Assembly (NCBI GenBank): GCA_035259145.1
Contig: DATFWQ010000171.1
Span: 1 to 13,621 of the forward strand
Direction: 5' to 3'
Length of the DNA: 13,621 nucleotides
DNA from: CF-161 sp035259145
GTDB taxonomy: Bacteria; Chloroflexota; Dormibacteria; Dormibacterales; Dormibacteraceae
Below the pieces are notes generated by a model. That model searched no databases. It saw only the letters and a list, made by a program, of their open reading frames with translations, and was not told the DNA's origin. Below are positions 5,875 to 12,705 of the stretch, in pieces (the stretch's first letter is position 1; each line of letters opens with the position of its first letter). The translations under genes were made by a program, and so were the position numbers.

Positions 5875-7407
5875 ATGAGGAGGGCAGTAATACCGCTGCT
5901 TTTCGCGTTGGTTCTCAGCGCCTGCGGAGGCGGTGGAGGCGGGACCAGCACCACGCCTACGGGTACGCCCAAGACCGGCGGCACACTGAAGGTCGGCCAG
6001 GAGACCGAGATCGTCACCCTCGACCCAAATGCCTCAGGACTCCTGGTCGAGCGCGAGATCTACTACAACATGTACGACTCACTGCTGGGGATCGACGCCA
6101 AGCTCAACTTCGTCCCCCAGCTGGCGAAGTCCTGGCAGTTCCCCGACGACAAGACCCTGGTCTTCAACCTCCGCAGCGACGTCAAGTTCCACGACGGAAC
6201 CCCCTTCAACTCCGAAGCCGTCAAGTTCAACATCGATCGGTACATGAACGACCCCAAATCGGTGCGCAAGAGCGATCTGGCTTCGGTCGACTCCGTCGAG
6301 GCGAAGGACCCGACCACGGCGGTGTTTCACCTGAAGCGGCCCGATGGCACTCTGCTGGCGCAGCTGGTCGACCGCGCGGGCATGATGCTTAGCCCGACCG
6401 CGATCAAGCAGGCCGGCGCCAACCTGTCGGTGAGCCCGATCGGAGCCGGTTCAGGGCCGTTCGAGTTCGTCGAGTGGAAGCGTGACGACCATCTGACGCT
6501 GAAGCGCAACCCGAACTACTGGCGCAAGGACAAAGACGGCCACCAGCTGCCCTACCTGGACCAGATCGCCTACCGGCCGATCATCGACCTCAACTCCCTC
6601 CTCGCCGCACTCAAGACGGGAGACGTCGACTTCGTCCGCACCGTCGCCGGCAAGGACGTGGATGGAGTCAAGGCGGATTCCACCCTGGTCTACCGCGACG
6701 TGCCGACCCTGGGTTTCAACGCAATATGGCTCAACCACTCCGTTCCGCCGTTCAACGACCCAGCCAAGGCGAAGGCCGTGGCGCTGGCGATCGACCGTGC
6801 TCAGATCCTGAAGACCGTCCTCTTCAACGTCGGAGTGGTCTCGTATGGACCGGTTTCGCCCGCGAGCTGGGGCTTCGATCCGTCTCAGAAGATCTATGAC
6901 AAGCCCGACCCGGACAAGGCCAAGACAACGGCCACCGGCTTCTCATTCACACTGAAGACGGCGAACAACCAGGACTCCATCCAGACCGCGACCCTCATTC
7001 AGGCGCAGCTGGCCAAGGCTGGCATCACCGTGAACGTTCTGCCCGAGGAATTCGGCAGGCAGACGACTGAGACCCGAGCGCACCAGTTCGAGGCGGCGCT
7101 GCAGGGTTGGTCGGGCCGAATCGACCCTGACGGCAATACCTTTTCCTTCTATCACACGGGTGGGAGCTTCAACGACGGCCTCTACTCAAATCCGCAGGTG
7201 GACCAGCTTCTGGAGCAGGCGCGTGCATCGACCGACCGGGCGAAGCGCAAGCAGCTGTACGCAGACCTGCAAAGGCTCCTGGTGGGAGACGTCGCCGAGG
7301 TGTACCTCACACACGGGACCGTTGCGCAGATCAGCACCAACAAGATCCGTAACTTCACGCTGATCCCCGACGGCATGAATCGTTTCGCGGAGGTCTGGAA
7401 GAGCTAG
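5875..7407 (+). CDS. ABC importer substrate-binding lipoprotein (SBP family 5)
   Basis: A 510-residue extracytoplasmic solute-binding protein of the DppA/OppA/NikA family, which captures di- or oligopeptides, nickel complexes or similar solutes. Residues 1-17 form a lipoprotein signal (MRRAVIPLLFALVLSAC) with lipobox LSAC, so Cys17 is lipidated. A Gly/Thr/Pro linker follows. The mature domain starts with GGTLKVGQETEIVTLDPN and shows family hallmarks: YYNMYDSLL, LAKSWQF, FNLRSDVKFHDGTPFNSEAV, GSGPFEFVEW, HLTLKRNPNYW, and a C-terminal QLYADLQRLL segment. The operon continues with two matching permeases 18 nt downstream. Ligand type cannot be deduced; the binding site is built from main-chain contacts in this family and sequence is a poor guide. 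Confidence 0.95.
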   Translation: MRRAVIPLLFALVLSACGGGGGGTSTTPTGTPKTGGTLKVGQETEIVTLDPNASGLLVEREIYYNMYDSLLGIDAKLNFVPQLAKSWQFPDDKTLVFNLRSDVKFHDGTPFNSEAVKFNIDRYMNDPKSVRKSDLASVDSVEAKDPTTAVFHLKRPDGTLLAQLVDRAGMMLSPTAIKQAGANLSVSPIGAGSGPFEFVEWKRDDHLTLKRNPNYWRKDKDGHQLPYLDQIAYRPIIDLNSLLAALKTGDVDFVRTVAGKDVDGVKADSTLVYRDVPTLGFNAIWLNHSVPPFNDPAKAKAVALAIDRAQILKTVLFNVGVVSYGPVSPASWGFDPSQKIYDKPDPDKAKTTATGFSFTLKTANNQDSIQTATLIQAQLAKAGITVNVLPEEFGRQTTETRAHQFEAALQGWSGRIDPDGNTFSFYHTGGSFNDGLYSNPQVDQLLEQARASTDRAKRKQLYADLQRLLVGDVAEVYLTHGTVAQISTNKIRNFTLIPDGMNRFAEVWKS

Positions 7408-7425
7408 CACAGACCCTTCGAAAGC

Positions 7426-8370
7426 GTGTTCGAGTACCTGGTCCGGCGCCTCGCGCTCATGGTCCCTACGGCCTTTCTCGTAACCGTGGGCGTGTTCTTG
7501 CTGATCCACCTGACGCCTGGGGACCCGGCTGTGATCATCCTGGCAGAGTCCTATACGCCGGAAGCGGCGGCCCAGCTGCACAAGGACCTGGGTCTGGACA
7601 AGCCTCTGCCGGAGCAGTACGCGCGATACATGGGCCGGCTCGCCCACGGCGATCTGGGCCGCTCCCTGCGCAACAAGCTGCCGGTTACCCAGGCGATCGG
7701 CGAACGGCTGCCAGCCACCCTCGAGCTCGGCCTGGCAGCGTTGTGCTGGTCGCTCCTTGTCGCCATTCCGCTTGGCACGATCGCTGCACTGAGGCGCGGC
7801 CGCACGGTGGATGTGATCGCCTCCGGGGTGACAGTGGCCGGTATCTCCATGCCCAACTTCGTCCTGGGGATCCTGCTGATCCTCATCTTCGGTCTGGTCC
7901 TCCGCGCCTTGCCGGTGGGCGGTTTCGCGGCGCTGAGTGACTCAATCCCTGACAACTTGAGCCGGCTGATACTGCCGGCGATCGCGCTCGGCACCTTCGG
8001 CGCGGCGGCCAACATGCGCTTCACGCGCTCGTCGATGATCGAGGTGCTGAACCAGGACTACATTCGTACGGCACGCGCGAAGGGCGCAAGCAGGTTGCGG
8101 GTCGTCAACCACCACGCGCTCAAGAACGCTTTGATACCCGTCGTGACCGTGGTCGGCCTCCAGATTGGAGCCATTCTCGAAGGCGCGCTCGTCACCGAGA
8201 CCGTCTTCAGCTGGCCAGGCGTCGGCAAGCTCGCCGTGGACAGCATCTTCGGGAAGGACTTCCCGGTCGTCCAGGGCATCGTTCTCATGTCGGCTCTCTC
8301 GTTCATGCTCGCCAACCTGCTCGTCGACGTCCTGTATGCCTGGCTCGACCCGAGGATCTCGTACGCGTGA
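7426..8370 (+). CDS. ABC importer permease (DppB/GsiC type)
   Basis: A 314-residue inner-membrane permease with six predicted helices. It opens with the typical YLVRRLALMVPTAFLVTVGV and the periplasmic-loop motif LTPGDPA, followed by LGLDKPLPEQYARYMG and HGDLGRSL, all diagnostic for the DppB branch. The EAA coupling loop lies at about 206-235 (EVLNQDYIRTARAKGAS) and would contact an ATPase. The C-terminal ETVFSWPGVGKLAVDSI and the ending LYAWLDPRISY are also standard. The GTG start has only a weak purine-rich GAAAG before it. The stop overlaps the start of the second permease by four bases (GTGA). It forms a heterodimer with that protein. Confidence 0.95.
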   Translation: MFEYLVRRLALMVPTAFLVTVGVFLLIHLTPGDPAVIILAESYTPEAAAQLHKDLGLDKPLPEQYARYMGRLAHGDLGRSLRNKLPVTQAIGERLPATLELGLAALCWSLLVAIPLGTIAALRRGRTVDVIASGVTVAGISMPNFVLGILLILIFGLVLRALPVGGFAALSDSIPDNLSRLILPAIALGTFGAAANMRFTRSSMIEVLNQDYIRTARAKGASRLRVVNHHALKNALIPVVTVVGLQIGAILEGALVTETVFSWPGVGKLAVDSIFGKDFPVVQGIVLMSALSFMLANLLVDVLYAWLDPRISYA

Positions 8371-9266
8371 GCACTGCTGCCCCTGCTTACACCGGCGTCG
8401 ATGAGCTGCCCGTCGCGCTCGAAGAGCAGGGCCCGCCCAGGCTCAGACGGCTGCTGCTCGATCACCCCAGGATCATCGTGGGACTGCTCCTCCTGCTCCT
8501 CCTGGCGGTGACGGCGCTTGTCGCACCCTGGGTCGCACCCCGGAACCCACTCGCGGTAGATCCGGACAACGCGCGCCTCGCTCCCGGCCTTGCGCATCTG
8601 TTCGGCACCGACGAGCTCGGACGGGACGTGTTGTCGCGAGTCATCTGGGGCGGGCGCATTTCGCTGCCGGTGGCGTTCGTTGCCGTTGCGGTGGGTCTCA
8701 CCGTCGGGGGTGCGATCGGCCTCGCAGCCGGCTACCGCGGCGGTGCCGCCGACCTGCTCCTCATGCGGCTGATCGACGGCATCCTCGCCTTCCCCGCCCT
8801 CATCCTGGCGATCGCACTGGTGGCTGCGCTGGGACCCAGCCTCAAGAACGCGATGATCGCGATCGGGATCGTGCAGGTGCCGGTTTACGCGCGTCTGACC
8901 CGAGCGCAGGTGCTGCAGCTGAAGGGCCTCGACTTCATAACCGCGTCGCGGGCGCTCGGGGCCTCGGCAACCCGGATCATCGGCCGCCACATGTTGCCGA
9001 ACCTGTTGAACCCTCTGATCGTTCAGGTCACTCTGTCGGCGGCGGCGGCGATGCTCGCGGAAGCCACGCTCTCGTTCCTCGGTCTGTCGGCGCCGCCGCC
9101 GACGCCCGACTGGGGGTTCATGATCAACACGGGGCAGCGCTACCTCATCAACGGTGACTGGTGGCTGACGCTCGGTCCCGGGGCGGCGATCTGCATCGCT
9201 GTGTTCGGCTTCAACTGGTTGGGCGACGCACTGCGCGACGCCCTCGACCCCCGGCTGCGTCGATAG
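8367..9266 (+). CDS. ABC importer permease (DppC/GsiD type)
   Basis: A 299-residue inner-membrane permease, partner of the preceding one. After a 30-residue cytoplasmic N-terminus comes helix 1 (IIVGLLLLLLLAVTALVAPW), then the DppC hallmark HLFGTDELGRDVLSRVIWGG (78-95 region), RLIDGILAFPALILAIALVA (134-153) and the EAA loop with GLDFITASRALGAS (187-200). The end SFLGLSAPPPTPDWG and LGDALRDALDPRLRR is standard. The GTG start shares four bases with the first permease's stop. No ATPase gene follows; the next gene is a small hypothetical, so the nucleotide-binding subunits (DppD/DppF-like) must be elsewhere or shared. Confidence 0.95.
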   Translation: MSTAAPAYTGVDELPVALEEQGPPRLRRLLLDHPRIIVGLLLLLLLAVTALVAPWVAPRNPLAVDPDNARLAPGLAHLFGTDELGRDVLSRVIWGGRISLPVAFVAVAVGLTVGGAIGLAAGYRGGAADLLLMRLIDGILAFPALILAIALVAALGPSLKNAMIAIGIVQVPVYARLTRAQVLQLKGLDFITASRALGASATRIIGRHMLPNLLNPLIVQVTLSAAAAMLAEATLSFLGLSAPPPTPDWGFMINTGQRYLINGDWWLTLGPGAAICIAVFGFNWLGDALRDALDPRLRR

Positions 9267-9282
9267 CGGGCCCCTCACTACC

Positions 9283-9585
9283 ATGTCTGCCGTGGAAGTT
9301 CTCGGCCCCAAGGGCCCGGCTCCCTACGGCGGCATTGACATGCTGACCTGGGCGCGCAATCAGCTGGAGATCGCGGATCAGATCGTGGACAACCCCGGCG
9401 GCGGACTGCTGTTCGCCACCCAGTCGATCGGACAGGTCCGCTCGGCGCTCGCGGAGGCAGATGGCGTGCGCTGGCGGGAGGTGACGGAGCTGCTGGAGCA
9501 GGCTGAGGACAGGGCTGTCCGCCGCGAGTTCGGCCCCGCTCGCGAGCTCATCAGCCAGGCGCGCAGCCGACTCGATCAGGCCTGA
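9283..9585 (+). CDS. Small hypothetical protein, 100 residues
   Basis: A 100-residue soluble, largely helical, acidic protein starting MSAVEVLGPKGPAPYGGIDM. Codon third positions are strongly GC, which supports it as real. It begins 16 nt after the permease stop, so it is probably the last gene of the importer transcript. No good RBS precedes ATG 9283; GTG 9292 and ATG 9340 (MLTWARNQLE) are in-frame alternatives. No family is recognised and it has no cysteines or histidines suggesting metal binding. Its stop lies inside a palindrome shared with the stop of the convergent acetyltransferase fusion gene. Confidence 0.65.
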   Translation: MSAVEVLGPKGPAPYGGIDMLTWARNQLEIADQIVDNPGGGLLFATQSIGQVRSALAEADGVRWREVTELLEQAEDRAVRREFGPARELISQARSRLDQA

Positions 9586-9591
9586 GCGAGT
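9570..9591. repeat. Palindrome holding both convergent stop codons
   Basis: The core TCAGGCCTGA (9576-9585) is a perfect 10-bp palindrome that reads as a TGA stop on each strand, one for the 100-residue gene and one for the SRPBCC-GNAT gene. Outer arms ACTCG (9570-9574) and CGAGT (9587-9591) also match, with one A/G mismatch between, giving a 22-bp near-perfect dyad. It may act as a compact two-way terminator, but no T-tract is present on either strand. Confidence 0.5.
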
Positions 9592-10619
9592 GCCTTCCGG
9601 ACAACGGCCCAGCGGGGCGTGTCGCGGTAGGTCTCGAAGCCAGCGTCGAGGTACATCTGGAGCGGCCCACGATACTCCTGGGCATCGCCGCCACCCTGCT
9701 TGAGGGGATAGGCCTCGGCGAAGGCAAAGCCCTCGCGGGCAAGGGAGTCACAGGCTGCGTCGAGCAGGCGCCGGGCGACCCCGTGGCGGCGGTACTGCGA
9801 CGCAATCACGAAGCACACGATCGCCCCTATGCGCTCGGGGTCTTCGCTGCGAAAGTGACGGTTGTGGTCCAGGCCGATCATCGACGTCCGCGATCCGGCG
9901 TTGCACCAGCCCACCGGCCTGCCGTCGACGTAGGCGAGCAGGCCCCGGGCGGTGCCGCCGCGGATGCGTGCCTCCTGATCACGCCGGTTGTCGGCACCCG
10001 TCCGCCGGGTCCACTCTTCGGCTGCTACGTGCTTTTCCATGCAGTAGCAGTCCGACCAGCCGGGATTGTCGGCGAAGGCGTCCTTGTCGAAGAAGCTCAG
10101 GAAGTCGTCCACCGTTTCGGGCGTCAGATCCTTGATCACGACCGCTCCCACATGGTCGAGGCGTGCCAGCCGCGCAATCACGTTGCGATCGACGACGTTG
10201 CTGAGCGCGCGCAGGTTGGTGAGGACTCCTTCGTTCTGCGCGTACAGCCGATAGGTCGTGGTTTCGGACTCGAAGCCGTCCACCGTCACGCCCACCAGAG
10301 ACCGATCCCCTGTTACCGGCTCGACTTCCCACGTGATCCGGTGGGGCGGATCGTCACGAAACTCCGGACTGAAGAGCAGCCTGGAGCTGAGACGGAGACG
10401 TCGCGGAGGCTCGGCTTCGAGAACCGTGCCGGACTGAGCCGCCTCGCCGTCCGTGCCGCGGTAGGCGTACTCCGTTCCAGGCCTGAGGTCGGTATCGATC
10501 GCCAGACCGAAGTAGTAGCGCCGCGTCAGCTGTGGATTGGTCAGGCCCTCCCAGACCTGCTCCGGGGTCGCGGCCATCTCGAGCTGCGCACTGAGAACCA
10601 GGTCGCTCAACCGCGCCAT
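9576..10619 (-). CDS. SRPBCC (AHSA1-like)–GNAT acetyltransferase fusion
   Basis: A 347-residue two-domain protein. Residues 1-140 look like an SRPBCC/AHSA1 ligand-binding fold: SAQLEMAATPEQVWEGLTNP, LRPGTEYAYRG, and HRITWEVEP with GDRSLVGVTVDGFE, the usual order for this helix-grip family. Residues about 158-347 form a GNAT N-acetyltransferase: the family-typical DNPGWSDCYCMEKHV (184-198), LLAYVDGRPVGWCN (227-240), and acetyl-CoA motif A at 269-289, with QYRRHGVARRLLDAA. The ATG at 10619 has AGGT upstream and gives the right SRPBCC start; an open frame from 10736 adds 39 residues that are antisense-like and lie inside the upstream gene. The gene overlaps the glycosidase by 13 nt and is the last of a three-gene operon. 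Substrates are unknown. Confidence 0.88.
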   Translation of the reverse strand: MARLSDLVLSAQLEMAATPEQVWEGLTNPQLTRRYYFGLAIDTDLRPGTEYAYRGTDGEAAQSGTVLEAEPPRRLRLSSRLLFSPEFRDDPPHRITWEVEPVTGDRSLVGVTVDGFESETTTYRLYAQNEGVLTNLRALSNVVDRNVIARLARLDHVGAVVIKDLTPETVDDFLSFFDKDAFADNPGWSDCYCMEKHVAAEEWTRRTGADNRRDQEARIRGGTARGLLAYVDGRPVGWCNAGSRTSMIGLDHNRHFRSEDPERIGAIVCFVIASQYRRHGVARRLLDAACDSLAREGFAFAEAYPLKQGGGDAQEYRGPLQMYLDAGFETYRDTPRWAVVRKALAQA

Positions 10620-11698
10620 GCTAGCGCACCTGCCGCCTGGCCGACCGCAGCCAGCCAGGATCCGTCCCCGGCCGCATCGCGGGCCAGCCAGTGCTCGACA
10701 CCCCACAACAGGACCGTGGAACAGCCGGCCTCCCAAAGGCCCTCGACCGTGTCCGCCACGTCATCCGGCCGGCAGCTCCCCTGCCGGTGGCCGTGAGGCG
10801 GCTGCGGCTCCCAGGGTTCGGCCTGAGCCTCCAGGACCCAGGCCCGCTTGCCTTCGGCCGCGGCACGAGCGGCCCAGCGCGCGGCGTTGCTCTTCCAGTG
10901 TCGGGACCTCGTCAGGCCCCGCCGGCCGAAGCGCCGGTACCCGATGCGCCGGTAGACGTCGAGGCCGAGGACGTCATCACGGCGGAGAAGGGTCAACGCC
11001 TCCGCCTCCGGACGCCGCGCATCGGAGCCGAGAAGCCGTCCGGGGTCCATTCCGTGCCGGATGGAGGCGGCGTCCAGCCAGGTGTTGAAGCGTGAGAAGA
11101 CGTTGAGCGCTATCGGGCGCCGTGGATCCAGTGCGCGGACGGTGGCGATCTCCTCGGCGACGAACTCAGGGCCGATCCACCAGCGCCGTGGGCCGGATGG
11201 ATTGAGCGGCTCGTTCTCGACCTGCCAGACAGCGATCTCAGCCTGACGGCGATAACGCTCTACGGTGGCCGCCACAAACTCCACAGTCTGCCGCCTCAGG
11301 TCCGCGCTGGCCGCGGCCACATCGCTACGAGTCGCAGCAGCAGGCTGCAGCCGCCCAGGTATGTAGAACTCGGGCCAGCCCTGCGCTTTCATTCCCACCG
11401 TGAGAATCAGCTCGGGGCCTGCTCGAGCGGCCTCGCTCACCAGCCAGTCCAGGTCGTCGTAGCCGTTGCTGTCGACGTCGTCCCAGAATGCGGACAGGCG
11501 GATCGGATCGAGACCTAGTCCGAGGACGCGCTTGAATGCCGGTCGCCAATCCAGCCCGGCGTGCCTGGCCCGCCCCGGTGAGAAGCTGACGCCAAGCCGT
11601 CGAGGTGGCCGGCCCCCGGCGTCCTGGTTGCTCAGCTCGGGCCGCGCCGCCGAAGCTCGTTCACCCGGACCAGCGCTTCCCGCAGTTCGCGGATCCAT
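10607..11698 (-). CDS. Cellulase-like (GH clan A) glycoside hydrolase
   Basis: A 363-residue predicted TIM-barrel glycosidase. The first strand is RRLGVSFSPGRAR (33-45), followed by DPIRLSAFWDDVD (64-76) and ELILTVGMKAQGWPEFYIPG (96-115). The strand-4 motif VWQVENEPLNPSG (157-169) carries the acid/base Glu163 in 'NEP', and VLEAQAEPW (288-296) carries a likely nucleophile Glu290, the two-glutamate pattern of retaining clan GH-A enzymes such as GH5. The substrate is unknown. There is no signal peptide or membrane segment, so it would act in the cytoplasm. The start is uncertain: ATG 11698 has a close GAGG but overlaps the upstream gene by 67 nt, no ATG, GTG or TTG occurs before the first strand, and a CTG at 11635 overlapping the upstream stop is the only other option. 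Confidence 0.85.
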   Translation of the reverse strand: MDPRTAGSAGPGERASAARPELSNQDAGGRPPRRLGVSFSPGRARHAGLDWRPAFKRVLGLGLDPIRLSAFWDDVDSNGYDDLDWLVSEAARAGPELILTVGMKAQGWPEFYIPGRLQPAAATRSDVAAASADLRRQTVEFVAATVERYRRQAEIAVWQVENEPLNPSGPRRWWIGPEFVAEEIATVRALDPRRPIALNVFSRFNTWLDAASIRHGMDPGRLLGSDARRPEAEALTLLRRDDVLGLDVYRRIGYRRFGRRGLTRSRHWKSNAARWAARAAAEGKRAWVLEAQAEPWEPQPPHGHRQGSCRPDDVADTVEGLWEAGCSTVLLWGVEHWLARDAAGDGSWLAAVGQAAGALAWRG

Positions 11699-12135
11699 TC
11701 CGCCTCATGACGGCCTACCAGCCGAACGCACCATGCCAGCGCCTCGCTCCGGCTTCGTGCCACTCCGGCCCGGACCAGCGTATCCAGCACCTGGCGTTCA
11801 GGCAGGCGCAGCCGGGTCATAACAGGGACGGACAGGGTCGTGAAAAGGGTCCGTTCCCCGCCGATCTCCACGCCCCAGGCCACCTTCCGGCCGAAGCGCC
11901 GCTCGGCCTCCTGCGCGATTCGCATGCGCTGATCTCGCGTCTCTTGGCGGAAGCGCTGCACCCTGCTCCCGGGCGATGCCGGCTGGCCGTCGGGGACCTG
12001 GGTGACGACGTCCGAGTCGTCGAGGCTGCCGATGATCAGGATCTCGTCGTCGTCTGCTTCGACTTCAGGCGGTCCAGCGAACCATCCCTCAGGCAGCCGG
12101 CCCAACACCCAGCCCCGGATCTGGTCGTTTGTCAA
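11632..12135 (-). CDS. Hypothetical protein, possible ribbon-helix-helix C-terminal part
   Basis: A 167-residue soluble protein, first gene of the minus-strand operon. The N-terminal part (MTNDQIRGWVLGRLPEGWF, then EVEADDDEILIIGSL) looks like a small alpha/beta module. A basic, helical middle follows (RVQRFRQETRDQRMRIAQEA, 58-77). Residues 98-142, LFTTLSVPVMTRLRL then LDTLVRAGVARSRSEALAW, have the strand-helix-turn-helix order of ribbon-helix-helix DNA-binding or antitoxin domains, but this is a pattern call only. The start is TTG 12135, since an in-frame TAA lies 12 nt upstream. There is no Shine-Dalgarno sequence, yet a TGTAAT hexamer ends 5 nt before the TTG, suggesting a leaderless transcript; GTG 12108 is an alternative. 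It may be the operon's own regulator. Confidence 0.75.
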   Translation of the reverse strand: MTNDQIRGWVLGRLPEGWFAGPPEVEADDDEILIIGSLDDSDVVTQVPDGQPASPGSRVQRFRQETRDQRMRIAQEAERRFGRKVAWGVEIGGERTLFTTLSVPVMTRLRLPERQVLDTLVRAGVARSRSEALAWCVRLVGRHEAEWIRELREALVRVNELRRRGPS

Positions 12136-12143
12136 TTCGAATT
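12134..12143. promoter_or_regulatory. Palindrome AATTCGAATT over the minus-strand start
   Basis: A perfect 10-bp palindrome that overlaps the TTG start at 12135 and the candidate -10 TGTAAT (minus strand, 12141-12146). A protein bound here would cover the transcription start of the operon, as in autoregulation. It is unusually AT-rich for the window. Confidence 0.4.
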
Positions 12144-12180
12144 ACATTCTTACAGGCTGCGACGTCGACGCATCTGATCA

Positions 12181-12190
12181 TGTTGCAACA
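12181..12190. promoter_or_regulatory. Palindrome TGTTGCAACA in the divergent promoter region
   Basis: A second perfect 10-bp palindrome, between the divergent hypothetical and thioredoxin genes. It contains TTGCAA and lies upstream of TAGCGT (12202-12207), a possible -10 for the thioredoxin gene; the spacing between the two (13 nt) is too short for a standard promoter, so an operator role is more likely than a -35. Confidence 0.35.
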
Positions 12191-12246
12191 GCCTTCCGTG
12201 GTAGCGTGCCGAGCTGAGCTTCCTGGATCGAGAGGATTTTGCGAAA

Positions 12247-12699
12247 TTGGACACGAGCAATCAGGTCTCAACCGTCGAGTGCCCCAGCTGTGGCAAAGCC
12301 AACCGCGTGCGCGCCGTGGCGTCGGGCGCACCGCACTGCGGAGCCTGCGGTAAACCGCTGCCCTGGCTGGTGGAGGCGGACGAGTCGAGCTTTCACGCGG
12401 CGGTCGAGCAGAGCTCCCTACCCGTTCTGGTGGACTTCTGGGCACCCTGGTGCGGCCCTTGCCGGATCGTCGAGCCCGTGGTGGAGCAGCTGTCCCGGGA
12501 GCGTGCGGGACACCTGAAGGTGGTCAAGGTCAACTCGGACCTGGCGCCTCAGCTGACTCAAAGGTTCAACGTCCGTGGCATACCGACGCTGATCCTCTTC
12601 GAGATGGGCCAGGCCGTCGATCGGGTGACCGGCGCCCCCGCCCCACCCACCTTGCGGAGCTGGGTGGAGAGACACCTGGCCACCCGTCAGCCGACCTGA
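12247..12699 (+). CDS. trxC: Thioredoxin 2 (TrxC-like) with zinc ribbon
   Basis: A 150-residue cytoplasmic protein-disulfide reductase. The N-terminal zinc ribbon has two CxxC pairs, CPSCGKANRV (Cys12, Cys15) and CGACGKPL (Cys31, Cys34), as in E. coli TrxC. The thioredoxin domain carries active site WCGPC at 68-72 within VLVDFWAPWCGPCR and the cis-proline loop GIPT at 111-114. The length is close to that of E. coli TrxC (139). Translation starts at TTG 12247, with AGAGGA at 12231-12236 as RBS, 10 nt upstream. It is divergent from the minus-strand operon and convergent with dnaK, with only 6 bp between stop codons. Zinc-ribbon thioredoxins are linked to oxidative stress in other bacteria, which fits the chaperone neighbour. 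Confidence 0.95.
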   Translation: MDTSNQVSTVECPSCGKANRVRAVASGAPHCGACGKPLPWLVEADESSFHAAVEQSSLPVLVDFWAPWCGPCRIVEPVVEQLSRERAGHLKVVKVNSDLAPQLTQRFNVRGIPTLILFEMGQAVDRVTGAPAPPTLRSWVERHLATRQPT

Positions 12700-12705
12700 C
12701 CGGCA

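Noticed and set aside
5936..5945. Gly-rich repeat after the lipobox
   Set aside because: A poly-glycine linker after the lipidated cysteine is common in lipoproteins of high-GC bacteria and is not a notable repeat.
8058..9311. Long minus-strand open frame (417 codons) across both permease genes
   Set aside because: The translation is dominated by Arg, Glu and Gln repeats with no domain, and it is antisense to two unmistakable permeases.
10620..10736. 39-residue N-terminal extension of the SRPBCC-GNAT protein
   Set aside because: It lies inside the glycosidase gene, is Gly/Arg/Cys-rich and unlike SRPBCC proteins; ATG 10619 has AGGT upstream and starts the domain correctly.
9783..10796. Plus-strand open frame (337 codons) opposite the SRPBCC-GNAT gene
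   Set aside because: No recognisable domain; the minus strand encodes two coherent protein folds across the same bases.
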